Assembly: GCA_035048495.1 (NCBI GenBank)
Contig: CM068543.1
Coordinates: 24,975,751 to 25,039,750, forward strand
Length of the DNA: 64,000 nucleotides
Direction of reading: 5' to 3'
From: Euptelea pleiosperma
Lineage: Eukaryota; Streptophyta; Magnoliopsida; Ranunculales; Eupteleaceae
The notes under the pieces were generated by a model. It ran no database searches. It was not told the DNA's origin and saw nothing but the letters and a program-made list of their open reading frames with translations. Shown piece after piece: positions 33,601 through 48,200 of this stretch. Every line of letters starts with the position of its first letter. Within the stretch, counting starts at the first letter, position 1. The position numbers were made by a program, and so were the translations under genes.

Positions 33601-36600
33601 TCATTCATGATTGCATGTTGCAACCAGTAACTGTATTTTATCTATTGCATTTTTGAAGCTGCTTGCTTTGAGAACTTAAATCTTGAAAATGGTAGAGGAG
33701 ATCTATTGACAAAGTTAGTTATGACTTATGAGATATAAGTCCAATATTTTTTTCAAATGAAAAATAATATACACATATTATCATCATCAGTCATAGTCTT
33801 ATCCTAACTATTTGATGTTTGTTAACTAGGGTTTGCAAAAGGGAAAAATAATTGAGGAGAAAGAGAAAATCATATGGGCAAAATTGTCGCTCTCTCCATA
33901 CGCCCCCTAGTATATATAAAATAAATCAATAAGGAAAAATTACGAAAATACCCCTCAATCGTATGGACATTGTATGGACTCCTCCTCGGGGGCACGACCC
34001 TTGAACCCTCGTTTACATTAACACTCCCTCTTAAGCGGGAGCATATATATCATAAATGCCCAACTTGGAACATAGAAGCTCACTCCTTACACGACCTAAT
34101 GCCTTGGTAAACAAATTAGCCAGTTTATCTTCTGACTTTACACATGGAACATATATATCACCGTTCTGAATTTTCTCCCTAATGACATGACAATCAACTT
34201 CAATGTTTTTGGTCCTTCCATGAAAGACAAGATTGGATGTAATATGAACTGCTTCTTGATTATCATAGAATAAAGGAATAGGCAGATCGATTGTAAATTC
34301 AATCTCCTGAAGAAGATTACTCAACCAAGTCAACTCACAGGTTGTATGTGCCATAGCTCGATACTCTACTTCAACATTCAACCGAGCCATGACATTTTGT
34401 TTCTTACTCCACCAAGAGACCAAATTCCCATGTAGAGAAGTACAATAACCTGACTTACCAAAAAAAGTACAATAACCTGTGGTGGATCTTCTATTAGAGG
34501 ATGAACTAGCCCAATCAGCATCATACCCCTCAATACGTTCATGACCAGTCAAACTGTATAATAAACCATGACCAGGTGCTCCCTTGAGGTACTTTAAAGC
34601 ACGAATCAAGGCTTCCTAATGTGAAACAAGGGGCTTTTGCATGAACTGATTTATCACTCACAACAAACGAGATATCCAGTCTAGTGATAGTGCAATAGTT
34701 AAGTTTACCAACTAATCTCCAATACCTACTTGGATTGTCGAATGAATCTCCCTGATCAATTGCGAGTTTCAAATTAGGATCCATCGGAGTATATAATGGT
34801 TTAGCACCCAATAAACCAGTCTCCTCCAGTCAATCCAATACATACTTACGCTGTGAAAGATTGATCCTAGCCTTCGACCTCGCAACTTCAATGCCTAGAA
34901 AATATTTTAGTTGTCCAAATCCATAGTGTGAAAGTGATCATGGAGGAATTGTTTCAAATCTATTATTCCTTTGCATCACTTCCTAGAACAACAATATCAT
35001 CAACATAAACAACCAGAACAATCGTCCCTGCCTCAGAATTAAAAATCCAAAATGATCTGATTTACGATGTGTCAATCCAAATTGGAGAACTTCACTGAAT
35101 TGGCCAAACCAAGCATGCAACGACTCTTTCAACCCAAAGGAGATGAGATATGAACTCGCCTTAGTTCATATGGCATTGATGTCATTAACGCCAATCTGTT
35201 CTTTAGCAATTAATAATTACATGAATGGCAATTTTTCTTTCATTTATAAAACTAAGCAGGGATACCACTGCTAAAGCGACAATAAAAATAAGAAATAGAA
35301 AAGGGCATCTACTCATCATCATCCTCGTCTTATCTGAACTATTTAGGGTCAGCAACATGAATCCTTGATCTTTATTTTCTGTTAAGGCACGTGTAAGGAA
35401 TATTTTCATATTTAATTTGGCAAAGATTCGTTTGACATAAAAACATTCTTGTAACCGTTCCTACGAGCACTAGTGTAGTGTGAAGATGTCGTGGTACGCA
35501 TATTTCGCCAATTACGTGAAGACCAAAAGACAGAGACAGCAAGAATCAGACGGTTGACGACAGGAGTCATCTGAGTAACTGTCGATTTGTCAGTTAAAGA
35601 TTGTGTACGCTCGATTAGGAAGGTAAGTGACTTAGTGGCCATAGGAGTTGATTAAAATGAACAAAATATAATGGTCAAATTTAGTCATTGGACAGACCCG
35701 AGTTTAAGTCAATTATATTGACTAATGGGATAGTCCAATCGATTGGACATGTATTCCCAATCGATTGGACATAGCCCAATCGATTAGAGACACTGTGTAA
35801 TCGATTGGAGACTACGAGGTAGAAACTTATCTGAGCACAATCGATTGGAGACTCTGTGGAATCGATTGGAGCCTTCGGGACAGAAATCTATCAGAGCACA
35901 ATCGATTGGAGACTCTGTGAAATCGATTGGAGTCTTCGGGACAGAAAGTTATGAGTCAAATCGATTGGACATGACCCAATCGATTGGACCAAGTGTACAA
36001 TTGATTGGACCTTGAACAGGGACCAAGTGTACAATTGCTTGGACCTTGAACAGAATTGGTCTTTCTCAGATCCGAAATTCTTGGTTCTATCATCCCATGT
36101 TCCACACGACTCAGGGTCTTGGAATTCTATAAATAGAACCCTTCTATGCCTTCTCTAAATACACACAGAGACACAGAGCGACTCAATCTTCAAGAGAGAG
36201 AAGCAAATGCTTTATTTATTAGAGTGTCCATTCGAAGAGCAAGAAGCTTGTTTTACATTCACATCTTGTGAGCTTGTTCTCTTCTTGATCAAAGCCAAAA
36301 GCTTGATCTTTTCCTCAGCTTAGGTCTTCCACTTCTATATTCGACCTAGTAGTCTGAGTGTACCAATGTGACTCAACACCATTTGAGCAACTTGAGGTTC
36401 AGGGTGTACTGAATCCTTCACCTTCTGCAAAGGCGGGAGTGTTGAGAATTAAGATCGGAGGAGCCGATCGACGGTAGGTTTGGGGTGTACCAAACTGAAC
36501 AAGCGGATAAGGCTTCTTGGTTGGAAGGGCGCGCGTGGATTCGTAGCGTTGATTCAGAGGACGTGGACGCATCGGCAGTAAGCCTTAGCTAAGGTTGGAA

Positions 36601-39600
36601 GCTGTATTTGCAACGGTGCTGCGTAGGTAACTTTTGTTTCGTTTAACTTTTCAGTTAGTGATACTTTCCGTCTGGACGTGGTCCCGTGGTTTTTCCTTGG
36701 CTAAGATTTCCACGTAAAAATCTCTTGTCTAGTGTGATTGTTTGTTTGTATTCCGCAATCTATTCTTATTAGATCAAACGACGAAAAGAAAATATACTAC
36801 GGAAGTATATTCAATTTGAGTCGGTTGTGATAATCTTTTATCAAACAACTAAGGCATGCGATTTTATTCTCTTACCATCGTTCAGTAAAACTGTGTAGGT
36901 ATAATTAATTTTAAATACCTAATCAACCCCCCTTCTAGGTATATTGAGTTAAAGAGAACGGACCAGTGAAATTTCAACACGCGTCTTTTGATATTTTCTT
37001 ACTATCAACCCACATCATTTTCAGCCTTCCTCTCACCCTTTATAACCTTCAACTTGCGCCAACTTGCTCCTCACGAGTGCCAAGCCATCATTGGTCTCTG
37101 TTGGACATGCCTAGCACCTCATTCAAATTTTCTTTATTTTATCTACTGTTGGGTCTACTTCTAGATTCCTTTGGATGTGCTCATTTTGTATTTTGTCTTT
37201 CCTAGTCTTTTCGTTCATCCATCTCATCGTCCTAAATAGAAAAGGGCCCGCCAACCTATGATGCACGGATACGGATACGGGAAACGGGATATGACTCGAC
37301 ATTTTCCAAAATCAAAGACACGGATACGGATACGGATATGAGTATCCTATTTTGTAGTTCAAAATTTTTATTTTTTCTAATTTTTTCAACTTTTTATGAA
37401 GGATACGTGGGGATACGTGTCGGTAGAGTGACCGGCGTCTGTATCTGCGTCGACACGACGCAACACTGGTACGAGGCACTAGTATAGGTATCCGGGTATC
37501 ATAGCCACCAACTACTATAATAACAAGTTATTGTGGTTTTGGCAATGTTCAAGAGTTGCTTCTCCATTGACAATCCTCCTCTAGTCATTGTACTATAGGG
37601 GAACTAAGTGTGTTGTTAACTGACCCATTGGTTTTTGCTTATTATTCTAGTTTGGTGAGTGCAGTTTATAAATTGGTTGAAGTCTTGGTTAGGATGGTAA
37701 TGGAAGCATAGTCACAAAGTCGGGATTCGACAATAAATCGGCAAGGGGTCAAGTCAGGAAAATTCGGTAAATATCGGCAAAAATAAAAAATATATCAGGG
37801 CATTTTTCGAGTTAGAAATGTTGTTTTTAACAAAACAAATTTATACGATGAAAAGCACATCTATAATTCCATAATAAGAAGTCATAAGTCATAAGTCATA
37901 AGCATGATATATCATTCATAATTCCAAAATCGAAATCAAAAGGGAAAAAAATGGGTCTCAATCGATTAATCAGCAAAATTCGGCAAATCGCTGATTAATT
38001 GCCGAGGTTTTTGATTAATCGGAGATTTTGTTGTTTTTCCCAATTAATCGGCGATTGATTCGTGAATTCAAAAAATTGGAGATTTTTGTGACAAAGAATG
38101 GAGGTTTTGAATTTTTAGTTTCTTTGACATGAGTGGGTTTTTTGTGCTCACCATTTCTTTTTCACTTTCATTTGAATTTGTAGTTTACAAAACCAATAGA
38201 TGAGATTCGTATGTCCTATCTTGGTTTTCAAGTTTTTTAATATTTGGAAGAATGACCATGAGATGTCGGTTGTGAACTATTTGGATTTTTGAGTACTTTT
38301 AGTAGAGTTCATCTGGATGGGGCACCTCTGTTTGACTTTTACATCTTCTGAATCTTATACTTTGTAGGCAATTTATTGCTGTCAATCTTTTTTTTATCTG
38401 TATTTTATTGTTGTTGATTGATTTAAATTGCTTGTGCTCCATCCTTAGTAAACAGTGTTTCCATTTCTTATTCAGGATGTGCAGGGCTCTAATGCCAGGA
38501 GACGAAGAAAGCATGAGTGATGAAGCAATATGGGAGACGCTTCCTGTAAGTTTTTGTTTTATGGGTTAGTGACTTGCCAAAAATTGTTCTAAGGATGCAG
38601 TGCTTTAATTATTTATTTATGACAAAAACTATCCTTTGATTTTGCTGATTGGCTTTGAATAGTTATTTCTCAATATTTTATGTTATATAGTAAATTTAAT
38701 AGAGAATATGTAATTTCTAAATGTTTAAGCTGTTTATAATGAAAATGTTCATGCATTTCTTTTCTTTTCAATTTAGTTAACTTCGATTAGGACGTTCAAT
38801 AAGAAATGTATCGAAGGAGACGAGGGGGTTGTAGATAAGGCTGTCAATGGTGCTGGCCCGAGCCAGGCTATGGTAAGCCAGGCCCAGCCTGACATTTTAT
38901 ACATAGGCCCATGACGAGTCTAAAAGTGTGGCCCAGGTCCAGCCCAATAGATATTGGAAGTGGGCTTGGGCCAGGCCAGACTTAGGCCCAATCTACAAAG
39001 CAATGAAGCATTGATACAGATACATGTATTAGAGTCTGATGCAGGTACAGAGTGTTGAATTCGGCAAACCCTAAAAAATCATTACTGAGCTCGTACATCA
39101 TCAACCTAGCTATAGACAAGAGAATACATACATGTAAGATCATATTTGCTACGTAGAAAATTTCAGTTGGAAAGGGTAGAACTCATAATCCATGATATAT
39201 GCTATTAATATCTTTCGAGTGGGGAAAGAAAAAAACAGAAAGATGTCTGGAGTTACTGCACTTGAAACAGTGGAGTGTTGGAATCTGACATGTGTCCAAC
39301 GGGAGTACTTCACCTGTTTAGAAGAATCTATGCAACATGCAAATATCTTCTGATATTTATGCCAGGCTGGCCATGGGCCAAATTTTGCTGCCTGAGCTCG
39401 GCCAAAGCAAGCCTGTCACATAATCACATTGGCTGCCCTAGTTGCAGGTGGTATTTGTGTAGTTTCCCTTATTCAAAATGATAAAAGGTTCTGCGTATGT
39501 TGCAGTTTGTGAGAGATGGTTTTGTGAAGTGCTGAGAAAAAACACAAAAAGAAAGGATGGAGGTAAAGAAATTAGAAAGAGAGCTTTAAAGAGTGGTGTC

Positions 39601-42234
39601 GGAAGAAAGTCTGGAAAATTGAACGAGGATAAAAATGAGTGATAGATAATATAAAAGACAAGAAATTGACATTTTGGAGAATAATGTATTCAGCTTTTGT
39701 AACTGTGTAACTGGACGCTGTGAGATCTGGATGGACAGATTGGGTTTGACCCACATTGATACCATGTTAGGATTTAATATGGATGGAGTGCTGGCCACAG
39801 CCAAACAACACACTCCAATAACACCCTCACTCAGCACTTTATATAATAGATAATATATATATTACAAAATATATAATATATTATATGTATATCTAGACCG
39901 TATAAAAATATTCGAGTACACGTGGCAGTCTGAAACGTGCATGTATAATTTTATACAATACAACACGATGCACTGAATCAGGCGCAACATCCACCATTTT
40001 TTACGTAAACAAACGAGTATAATTGTTGAACACGTGTGATTTGTTGAGTCCATCCAAACGTCAAAAATCCAAAGTCGCGCACGTTTAACATGCGCGCAGC
40101 CAAAAACACGTGTGAAAAAACATAGCCTAAGGCGCTCATCTCTTCAACCATTGCATCCTTCTACTTGGGATCTTGCAACCTTTTTGCCACTGAAGAAGGA
40201 AAAGGAATGGTGGACAGTGAAGTAACGAATCACCTTTCAAAAAAAAAGTAATGAATGACGTGTAGGATGGAGAAAAGGCCTCATACGAAACAAAGTTACT
40301 TAGAGGGTGTTGAGTACAATTTCTCATACCTTTAGTGAGAGCAATGGGGAGATCAGAGGCACATGCATCAATAGTAGAGTCGATCAAAGGAATTGGAACA
40401 GATGAGACAATAGGCTTAGAAGATATGATATTATCTGGATCCAAGGATGGCATGACTAGGCATGGATCAGATGTGGCCTTCCCTCTTCTGCTATAGACTT
40501 TAAGCTCCCCTTGAGCTCCATCACTATTGTCCGGCGTCGTAGGAGGTCGATCAATCCTCTCGAATAGGAGAGTGGGTGGTGGAGGAATAGCAGGGAGAGG
40601 TACACTGGAAGAGGAAGATCTCTCTTCACTACTTCTCTCCTCCTGAAGAGAGACGGGAAAAAAAAAGAGTATCCTCACGAAAGGTGACATCTATGGAGAA
40701 ACTTCTTCTCAGACAAGGGGTGATAATAGTTGCATTTCTTCGTACATCGATGGGTACCTAACTTCCCAGTATTCAAATAAGGGGGAATGACCTTTACTAA
40801 CCTATAGTTTCTCGTTGCATCCCAAGGGCACAAAATTATCTCATGATATTATTTGCAGCCATCAGAGGATCAGTGTCTATGAATATCTGCTGCAACCTGA
40901 GAGAAAGAGTATTTGCGAGCCTCCTAGGATGCCAAGGATCTCAACCACGTAAATGGACTATAAGGAGCGTATAGGGGAAAAGGCTACGAGTTCCTGTCCA
41001 AGACTCCTGCAATAATAGATTGTGCATACATGGGTTCAACACTGGGAATGGCCAAAAGATTATGTTTTTGCATTCTTCTTTATTTCATACTTTACTTTAA
41101 AAGATAATATTCTATGTTCAAGAGTAATCATTTCTCTCTGTAAATTTGCAACATTAATTACTACTATTTATTGGACTACCATATGCTGATATTACCTGTA
41201 ACTGTCAAGGTAATAATATTTTTAAAATAAGCGATAATTTCTGACATACATTGCTTATCAATAGAAAAATTCTGCTAAATTTTTTATATTCGTTCTCGTT
41301 CAGATACATTATGAGGCTCACTAATGCTACATTACCCATCTATCTTTTCTAGCATTTTTGGGTTGCAATCTCCATGGTTTTCTTTGTTGCTGCAACGACG
41401 TTCACACTGCTAAAGCTATGTGGTAATATCTTTTTCTCCCCATAACAATATCATTTGATGACATGATCTCATTTAGTGAAGCAGTTTTTACTTCGCAAGT
41501 CCCATAGCCTAATATTTATCTGCTGTTTTTTGTATTTCTGACATAGTTTTATTATTTCAATTTTCTGAGTATCATCATTTTAATGACCATTTCCACTTGA
41601 TCACTCTCTTTTTTTTTATTTTTTCTTGCAAAACCAAGCGGTTGGTAAAATGTCAAACTGACCTCTGTTAGGGTATTTGTGAAATACATATTTTTTGTAC
41701 TTCTTTATTTTGCGAAGCTGTATACTGTATTACCTGTAGAAATAATCTTAGCGTTCAAGAAGTCTTAGGGTTATCTTACCATAACTTGTAAGTGATGCTT
41801 TAATCCTCCCTCTCTCTCTCTATATATATAGGGTCAGGATCGGGAGACAACAATTTTCACAACATTTTCTACAACAATTTTGGTGTACCCACATGGAAGA
41901 TGAATCAATAGCTGATTTTTGGTGAGGATGATCTCCTCACCATATAGATCACTCCTACAAAAAATCAGCCCATTCTGAAATTTCTAACCCCATCAAGTGT
42001 AGTCTTCAAGTTAATAGTAAATATAGACGGTCCATAATTCTTCAAATTCTAAACCAGTCTATGAATGTCAGAATGATTTGAACTTTTGCAAGGATGATCT
42101 CCTCGCCATAGAGACCATCCTCGCCAAAAATCATCCAATTCCAAAACTATTAATTTATATATTGGCCCACGCCAATTTTTTGTTGTAGAAAATGTTGTGA
42201 AAATTGTTGTCTCCCGATCCCGACCTATCTATCT

Positions 42235-42298
<64 letters not shown>

Positions 42299-45200
42299 TT
42301 ATCTCTCTCTTTCTTGCTTGTACTCATTGCAAACATCTTTTTCAGAATATTCAAGATGATCTTCTCACCACTATTCAGTTGGAGACCAAGTGAATGGTTC
42401 TTTTGAAAATTCTTCATGCCAAATTAGGTCTTGACACGAGCTTAGTTGGCAAATCTGCAATTAGTGGTTTACCAGTCAAGTCTGCAATCATAAACATACT
42501 ATACTGGTCATGGACTTAACAGTTATATGCACAGGTCACATTGGCATGTACGTCTTGTCTCCAGCCAAAGATCAAAAGCTGGGAGTCCACTTCAACATGT
42601 GTACCACATGGCCGACAACTTCCATTGTTCATTTAACCACTGTAGTCTGTAGCATATTTTTGTGAAAACCTAGTTCAATGAGCACACATCTAGAGTCCAA
42701 GAGAGTGATCGTTGTGAGATAGGATTCATGAATCCTATTTTGCCATTCGACTTTATCAATCCTAACAAATGAACATCACATCCTTTGAATCATTAGAATA
42801 AACTGCTGGCACCCATGGTTATAGCAGTTTCTTCAATTGGAATTGAAAAAAAGATCTAAATGGATTGTAAATCGTCACTTGCTAATGCATTTCAATTACA
42901 TTCTTGGATGCGCATGTTTTGCTTTTGTGCGCATGTGAGCTTGTGCGTAAGCAAACATGGTACATCAAGCACATCCAAGGTGTTAAACTGACTTCACCCT
43001 AAACTTGGTTAGTTAGAGTTTGGAATTAATTCAGGGGAGCTCAATTCAGTTCTTGTAGAATTTTTGTAAAATTTTGCTCTTGGGGAAGTTTGGAAATTTT
43101 TTGCCTAAATGTTGAAAAAACGCATGATTGTTTTTTCAAGATATGATAAAACAACCATGGTAACACACTCATAAGTCATTTTTTAAAAAGAGAACATTTG
43201 GAGCACCATTTGCAAGTATTTGTGGTATTAAGAATCTGAGAACCACAATTTATAATTAATTGCTCAAATAATTTCATCTAAGTGCTCTGTAGTCAAGGTG
43301 CACTGAGGTGTGCGCCTGAGGCGCACTGAGGCGCAAGGCGCACCTAAGGCTCCTTGAAATGGTCAAGGTGAGGCACTTTTAATAAGGCGCGCACCTTAAG
43401 ATCAAGGCATGCGCCTCACTAAAATAACTGATTTTTTTAAAAAAAAAGTAAAAAATCAGAAAATCTTTATTCCTAATTTGGCCCCCAAATTCCTTAAATT
43501 CACAAACATTGCTTCTTTTATTTTTTGAATTTTTTTTTTACTTTATAGGGGTGTTTTGGTCCTTCAACATTTTAACATTTCAGCTTTTGAAAGAAAAAAT
43601 TTGATGATGGTGTACATCATAGAAGTTGATGACGGACCAACAGTGTAAGCCACGTGGCATACTATTAGAGGCTATTGATCGTATGGATGTTTGGCCTATC
43701 CCTAGATGGGCTTATAAGACAAAAATGGGTCTGATTAGTGATTCCTAACCTTTTAACATGAATACCCCAATAATGCTAGAAATCCACGGTTGAAAATAAT
43801 CCATGAAAAAGACTAATACAACGGACATAAATTACTAATAAGGATAAATTTTGGTATGTAGGTCCAATTAGAGATGGGCAAATTTTATGGCTTTTTGATT
43901 ACTTGTTTTGTATTTAGATAATGACAATGTTAACTAGAACCTATGTAACAAGGACACTGCACCTTAGGGTTTTTTGCTGTGTCGGACACCTCGACACCCG
44001 GACACTCGTGTCGACACTTCCGAACACACATCTAGACACTTATGGCCGTCTCACCCCTTGTTTTAATAATTTTTAATATAAAATTGATTTCTAAAAGTGG
44101 GTTGGTGTGTTCCATCCTCTATACAATAATAAACTAAAAATATTTTTTGATTTATTTTCTTTCTTTTTTGTTATTTTATTAATAATTTTAAGCATTCATA
44201 TATATTAATATATTTTAATAAATATATGAACGGACGTGTCTTTGTATCCTATTTTTTTAGGTTGTCGTGTCGGACACCTCGTATCCGTGTTGGACACTGA
44301 CACTCATGTCGGTGTCCTTGTTACATAGACTAGAACCTATGATACTTGAATACCTGTATCCCCCATCGTAGTAGTGTCGACACGATACGACACGGATACA
44401 AGTATGGGTCACGGTACCGACACGTATCCCGGACGTGGCCATCATATATCCTGATATTTCTTAAAAAGCAAGATTTAAGTAATAAATGATGCACCGGTTG
44501 TGTTGTTTCTGATAAATTTATGGAAAAAATAAAAAAAATGATAAGTTCTTTATATTATATATATATGGCCTAATGATTACTTGTTTGGTTATTTTATGAT
44601 GTTATTTTTCTTAATTTTTAATATTTTTTATTATAATTTTTAATATTGCGCCTCGCTTCAGTCAGGCGCGCGCCTCGCCTTGCGCCTCAGGCTCCAGGGG
44701 TCTTAGTGCCTTAAGTGCGCCTTGCGCCCTTAACTACCTTGTCTAAGTGCATAAAAGACAAACTTTACATACCTATGACTTGAGGAGGTCATAATTAAGT
44801 AAAAAATAGCCTGAGGAGGTCATAGCTATTTGGATCTGCGTCCACCACCCCACTCCGCTCAGTCATCTCCACCCTAGCCCGGGACTTGGGCCAAGCTTGG
44901 TTCACTGCATTGGGATGCAAATGCACTCACTCGCCACAATTTTGGGATTGCATGTGATTGGTTGGAGACGTGCAAATGAGCTGGCGTGTAAGTAGTTGCC
45001 AAGTCCTTGCAAACTTCTTAACAAAATAGATGCAAGTCACTGCAGCTCAAAAACTGTGGCAAGCGAATGCAATGCAACTCACTCCATTTGCATTGGAGTG
45101 CAAAATGCATCCTAGTGCAATGAACCAGGCAGGGCCTTGGTAAAAGTATTGTGCAAACAATCAACATATAGTAAAATTGGAGTTTTATAACAGTTTATGC

Positions 45201-48200
45201 ATTTTACTTACTATCTAAATATTTTAATGAATTTTAAAATGATTTTTTATTAATAGTTTACATTATAAATGGTTATATAGTAAGCATAGACTATATTCAT
45301 ATCATTGATAAATGCATATGTTGCCTTCTTGGTTTTCCAATAATTTTAATTAATTTAACTTATTTCTATATTTTATCGGAATTAGGTCCATCTCGACCAT
45401 GTTGATGTATGGATTTGTTGTCCTATTGGTTTCCAAATTATTTCAAAGTTATTATATATTTAAAAAATATTTGTATAATTATGAAAATGTTATAAGATAT
45501 AGTTAACACATTAGATTTATGTTTACTAATTATTAAAAATTACATGATATGGGTTGCCTTGCTGATGATGTAGCATTAGTTGATGAGACTAGGGAGGGAG
45601 CAAATACAAGACTAGAACTATGGAGAAATACTTTAGAAACCAAAGGTTTTAAAATAAGTAGGACCAAGATAGAAAACATGCAAAGCAACTTTGGTAATAA
45701 TACTCATAGGGATGAAACCTTAGTCAAGATTGACCAGCAAGAAATACCTCAAAGTGACCACTTTCGTTATCTAGGTTCGATTATCCACATAGGTGGGGAG
45801 ATTGATGAGGATTTGACCCATAGAATTAGTGTGGGGTGGCTTAAGTGGAGATGCGCTTCTAGAGTATTATGTGATCGACATTTACCTATCAAAATAAAGG
45901 AAAAATGTTACAAGACAACAGTAAGACTAGCTATGCTTTTTGGAGTTGAAGGTTGGGCAATCAAGAACAACATGTTCATTGAAATGAGTGTGGTAGAGAT
46001 GAAGATGTTGAGATGGATGAGCGAAAAATCTAGGAAAGGCAAAATCAGCAACACACATTCTAGAAAATCTAGGTATAGGTAAAATAGGAGATAAAAATGG
46101 AAAGTCGATTGAGATAGTTTGGACTACAACGAAGACCAACAAAGGTTCTAGTGAGGAGTGCTTTGGTACAAATTGAAGGCCATAAAAGGGAGAGAGGAAG
46201 GCCAAAAATGTCATGGAGTGGTAAGAACAAATTTGAAGACTTATGCCTTGACATAAGATATCGCTCTTAATAAAGTTGAATGGTGAAACATGATTCATGT
46301 TGTTGACCAAGGCATAGACGACGACGACGACGACGACGATGTGACATAAATTGCTCATTAGACACCACTTTTAGTAGTAATTGTTTTTCTTTTTTCATTA
46401 TGTTAAAATATTGAACAAATATATGTGATTATGACCTATTTAGGTCATAGGTAAGCTGTTTTTGGCTTTTAAATACTTAACGACACTAGTTTTAGTAATT
46501 AACTGTGTAAGTTTTGGCTCTCAGAGTCTCAATGTTTTAAATACGTGCATTGGTATGTATTGAATGCTGTTGGTCTTGCATTTGTTTGTTCCAAATGATT
46601 ATTTATTGTATTGTAATGAGTAATGAGTGTGTTTTCATGCTTGTCATAGCATTTCTGTAATGTCAGTGCGTGTTTCCTACCTTTTCAAATTATTTCTTAA
46701 ACTTCCCTAATTTTGCAGATTTCTGCAAGAATTTCCTATACTCCCCTAAACTTCAACTGAATTTCTGTAAATTTTGTATTGAAAAATGTCAAAATTCAAT
46801 ACTTTTCACTGAATTTAACGAGTTTTACGATTTTTTTTTTGAATTCCTCGAAATAATTCAGGGAATTAATAGCCGATTTTTTGTAAATTTTTATATTACA
46901 TTAGCACTCAATTTGACCACCTAAAATTGAATTAATTGGGCTTTTACCAGATTATTTCAATATTTAGAGCCATGATTACATCATTTTCAGAAATTGTACA
47001 ATGATATACTTGTCGAACATAGACATGCATGATTTCATTGATCTCACCTTTATTAGTCTACATATCTTATGACCATAATAGATTTATTTGCCATCTTCAG
47101 TGATCTTAGCTCTAAAAGGAGTTGAATGGCAAAATAGGATTCATGTGGCTCATTCCAAACATTTGGGATTAGTATAAATGATGATGATATCTTTTTTTTT
47201 TTTTGATAAGTGCAAACTTTATTGAAAAGCAACAGAAACATACAAAGCCCTAGGCTAAAGTAGGTCGAGATGACCTACAAAAAGCCTAGAGAAGCAGGGT
47301 GGAAACAAAAACCCAAAAAAGCCGCACAAATTAGATCCCTTAATTAGAGTCCCTAGAGCATAGAAAGTCCCTGCGGAAGACAAAGTCTTCAAAGAATAAT
47401 CCTCGACATTCCAGAAACGCTTTGGACCACAAGAACAACAAGCCCTTGATGGCGAGAATGATAGACGCCGTGTTGTTGCTCTTTCCTTCGAATACCCTCC
47501 ATTTTTTGTTGTGTTGTTGTACATTTACAATTTCTCAGGCAAATACTCATAAGATGTCAGTCTTTATATGGTAAAAGTCTGATCAATTTTTCACATTTAT
47601 GGTCAAAAGATGTTACAGTCTTTATATGGTAGTACCTGCATGAAACACCCTCATATTATGTTTATATGGTGAAAATAGAATGTGGCAAGCACACTCATTT
47701 AGTTTGGGCGTGTATAAAAATGAAGTGAATATGTTTATCTGAAATTGTAATTTAAAACTTTCTCCTTAGGTATTACTGTATAAAATTACGAGTTTAATTT
47801 TCTCTATATGTATTACTGTATCTGTATGCAACTGCATGTTTTTGCTATTTTTTTTCCTTATGCAAATTTGTGATGCATTGCTTTCTTTTTTCATTGTGAT
47901 ATAATGCAGGTGTTGTAGGCGCCCTAGGATGGTGGGATTTATTTATAAATTTTGGGTACTAGCTCATTTGTTTTTACTGTCATGTTACTGTAATGGTGGT
48001 TATTTCCTCTGCATGGCTGCCTGTTAACATTTTTTCATTTTTTTTGTCCTACAGTATTGCGGAGTGCTTTGCCTCTCTTGTTTGCACAAAGTGGTCTAAT
48101 CCAGTGATTCATAGACACTCAAACAATAGAGAAGCCAGTTCATCTTCTACGACTATTAGATATCTTGACTGGAACAGTGGCTTAGTAGTGTCTTCAGAGG

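Larger units (their letters stand above)
33384..38475 (+). other. Intron 4 (5.1 kb)
   Basis: gtattt...attcag. Contains a reverse copia 3' end, an antisense RTE LINE split by a solo LTR, and two low-complexity repeat patches. 33384-33780 and 38110-38475 look like original intron. Confidence 0.85.
38546..41352 (+). other. Intron 5 (2.8 kb)
   Basis: gtaagt...ttctag. Contains a 'ggccca/ggcctg'-rich patch (38845-39000 and 39360-39440), the right end of a Tourist-like element, and a reverse copia fragment. The remainder is unremarkable. Confidence 0.85.
41423..47909 (+). other. Intron 6 (6.5 kb, the longest)
   Basis: gtaata...atgcag. Holds five or more TE pieces, described separately. 42430-42980 and 46345-47090 contain nothing I recognise beyond AT-rich filler. 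Confidence 0.85.

Noticed and set aside
40136..40690. 184-aa minus-strand host gene
   Set aside because: Sequence is the copia integrase-RT linker, homologous to 54930-55140; no independent gene.
45549..46082. 178-aa host gene in intron 6
   Set aside because: Clear RTE LINE reverse transcriptase end with truncation and a (GAC)n tail.
46316..46339. Coding triplet repeat (GAC)n
   Set aside because: It is the 3' tail of the RTE LINE, not part of an open gene.
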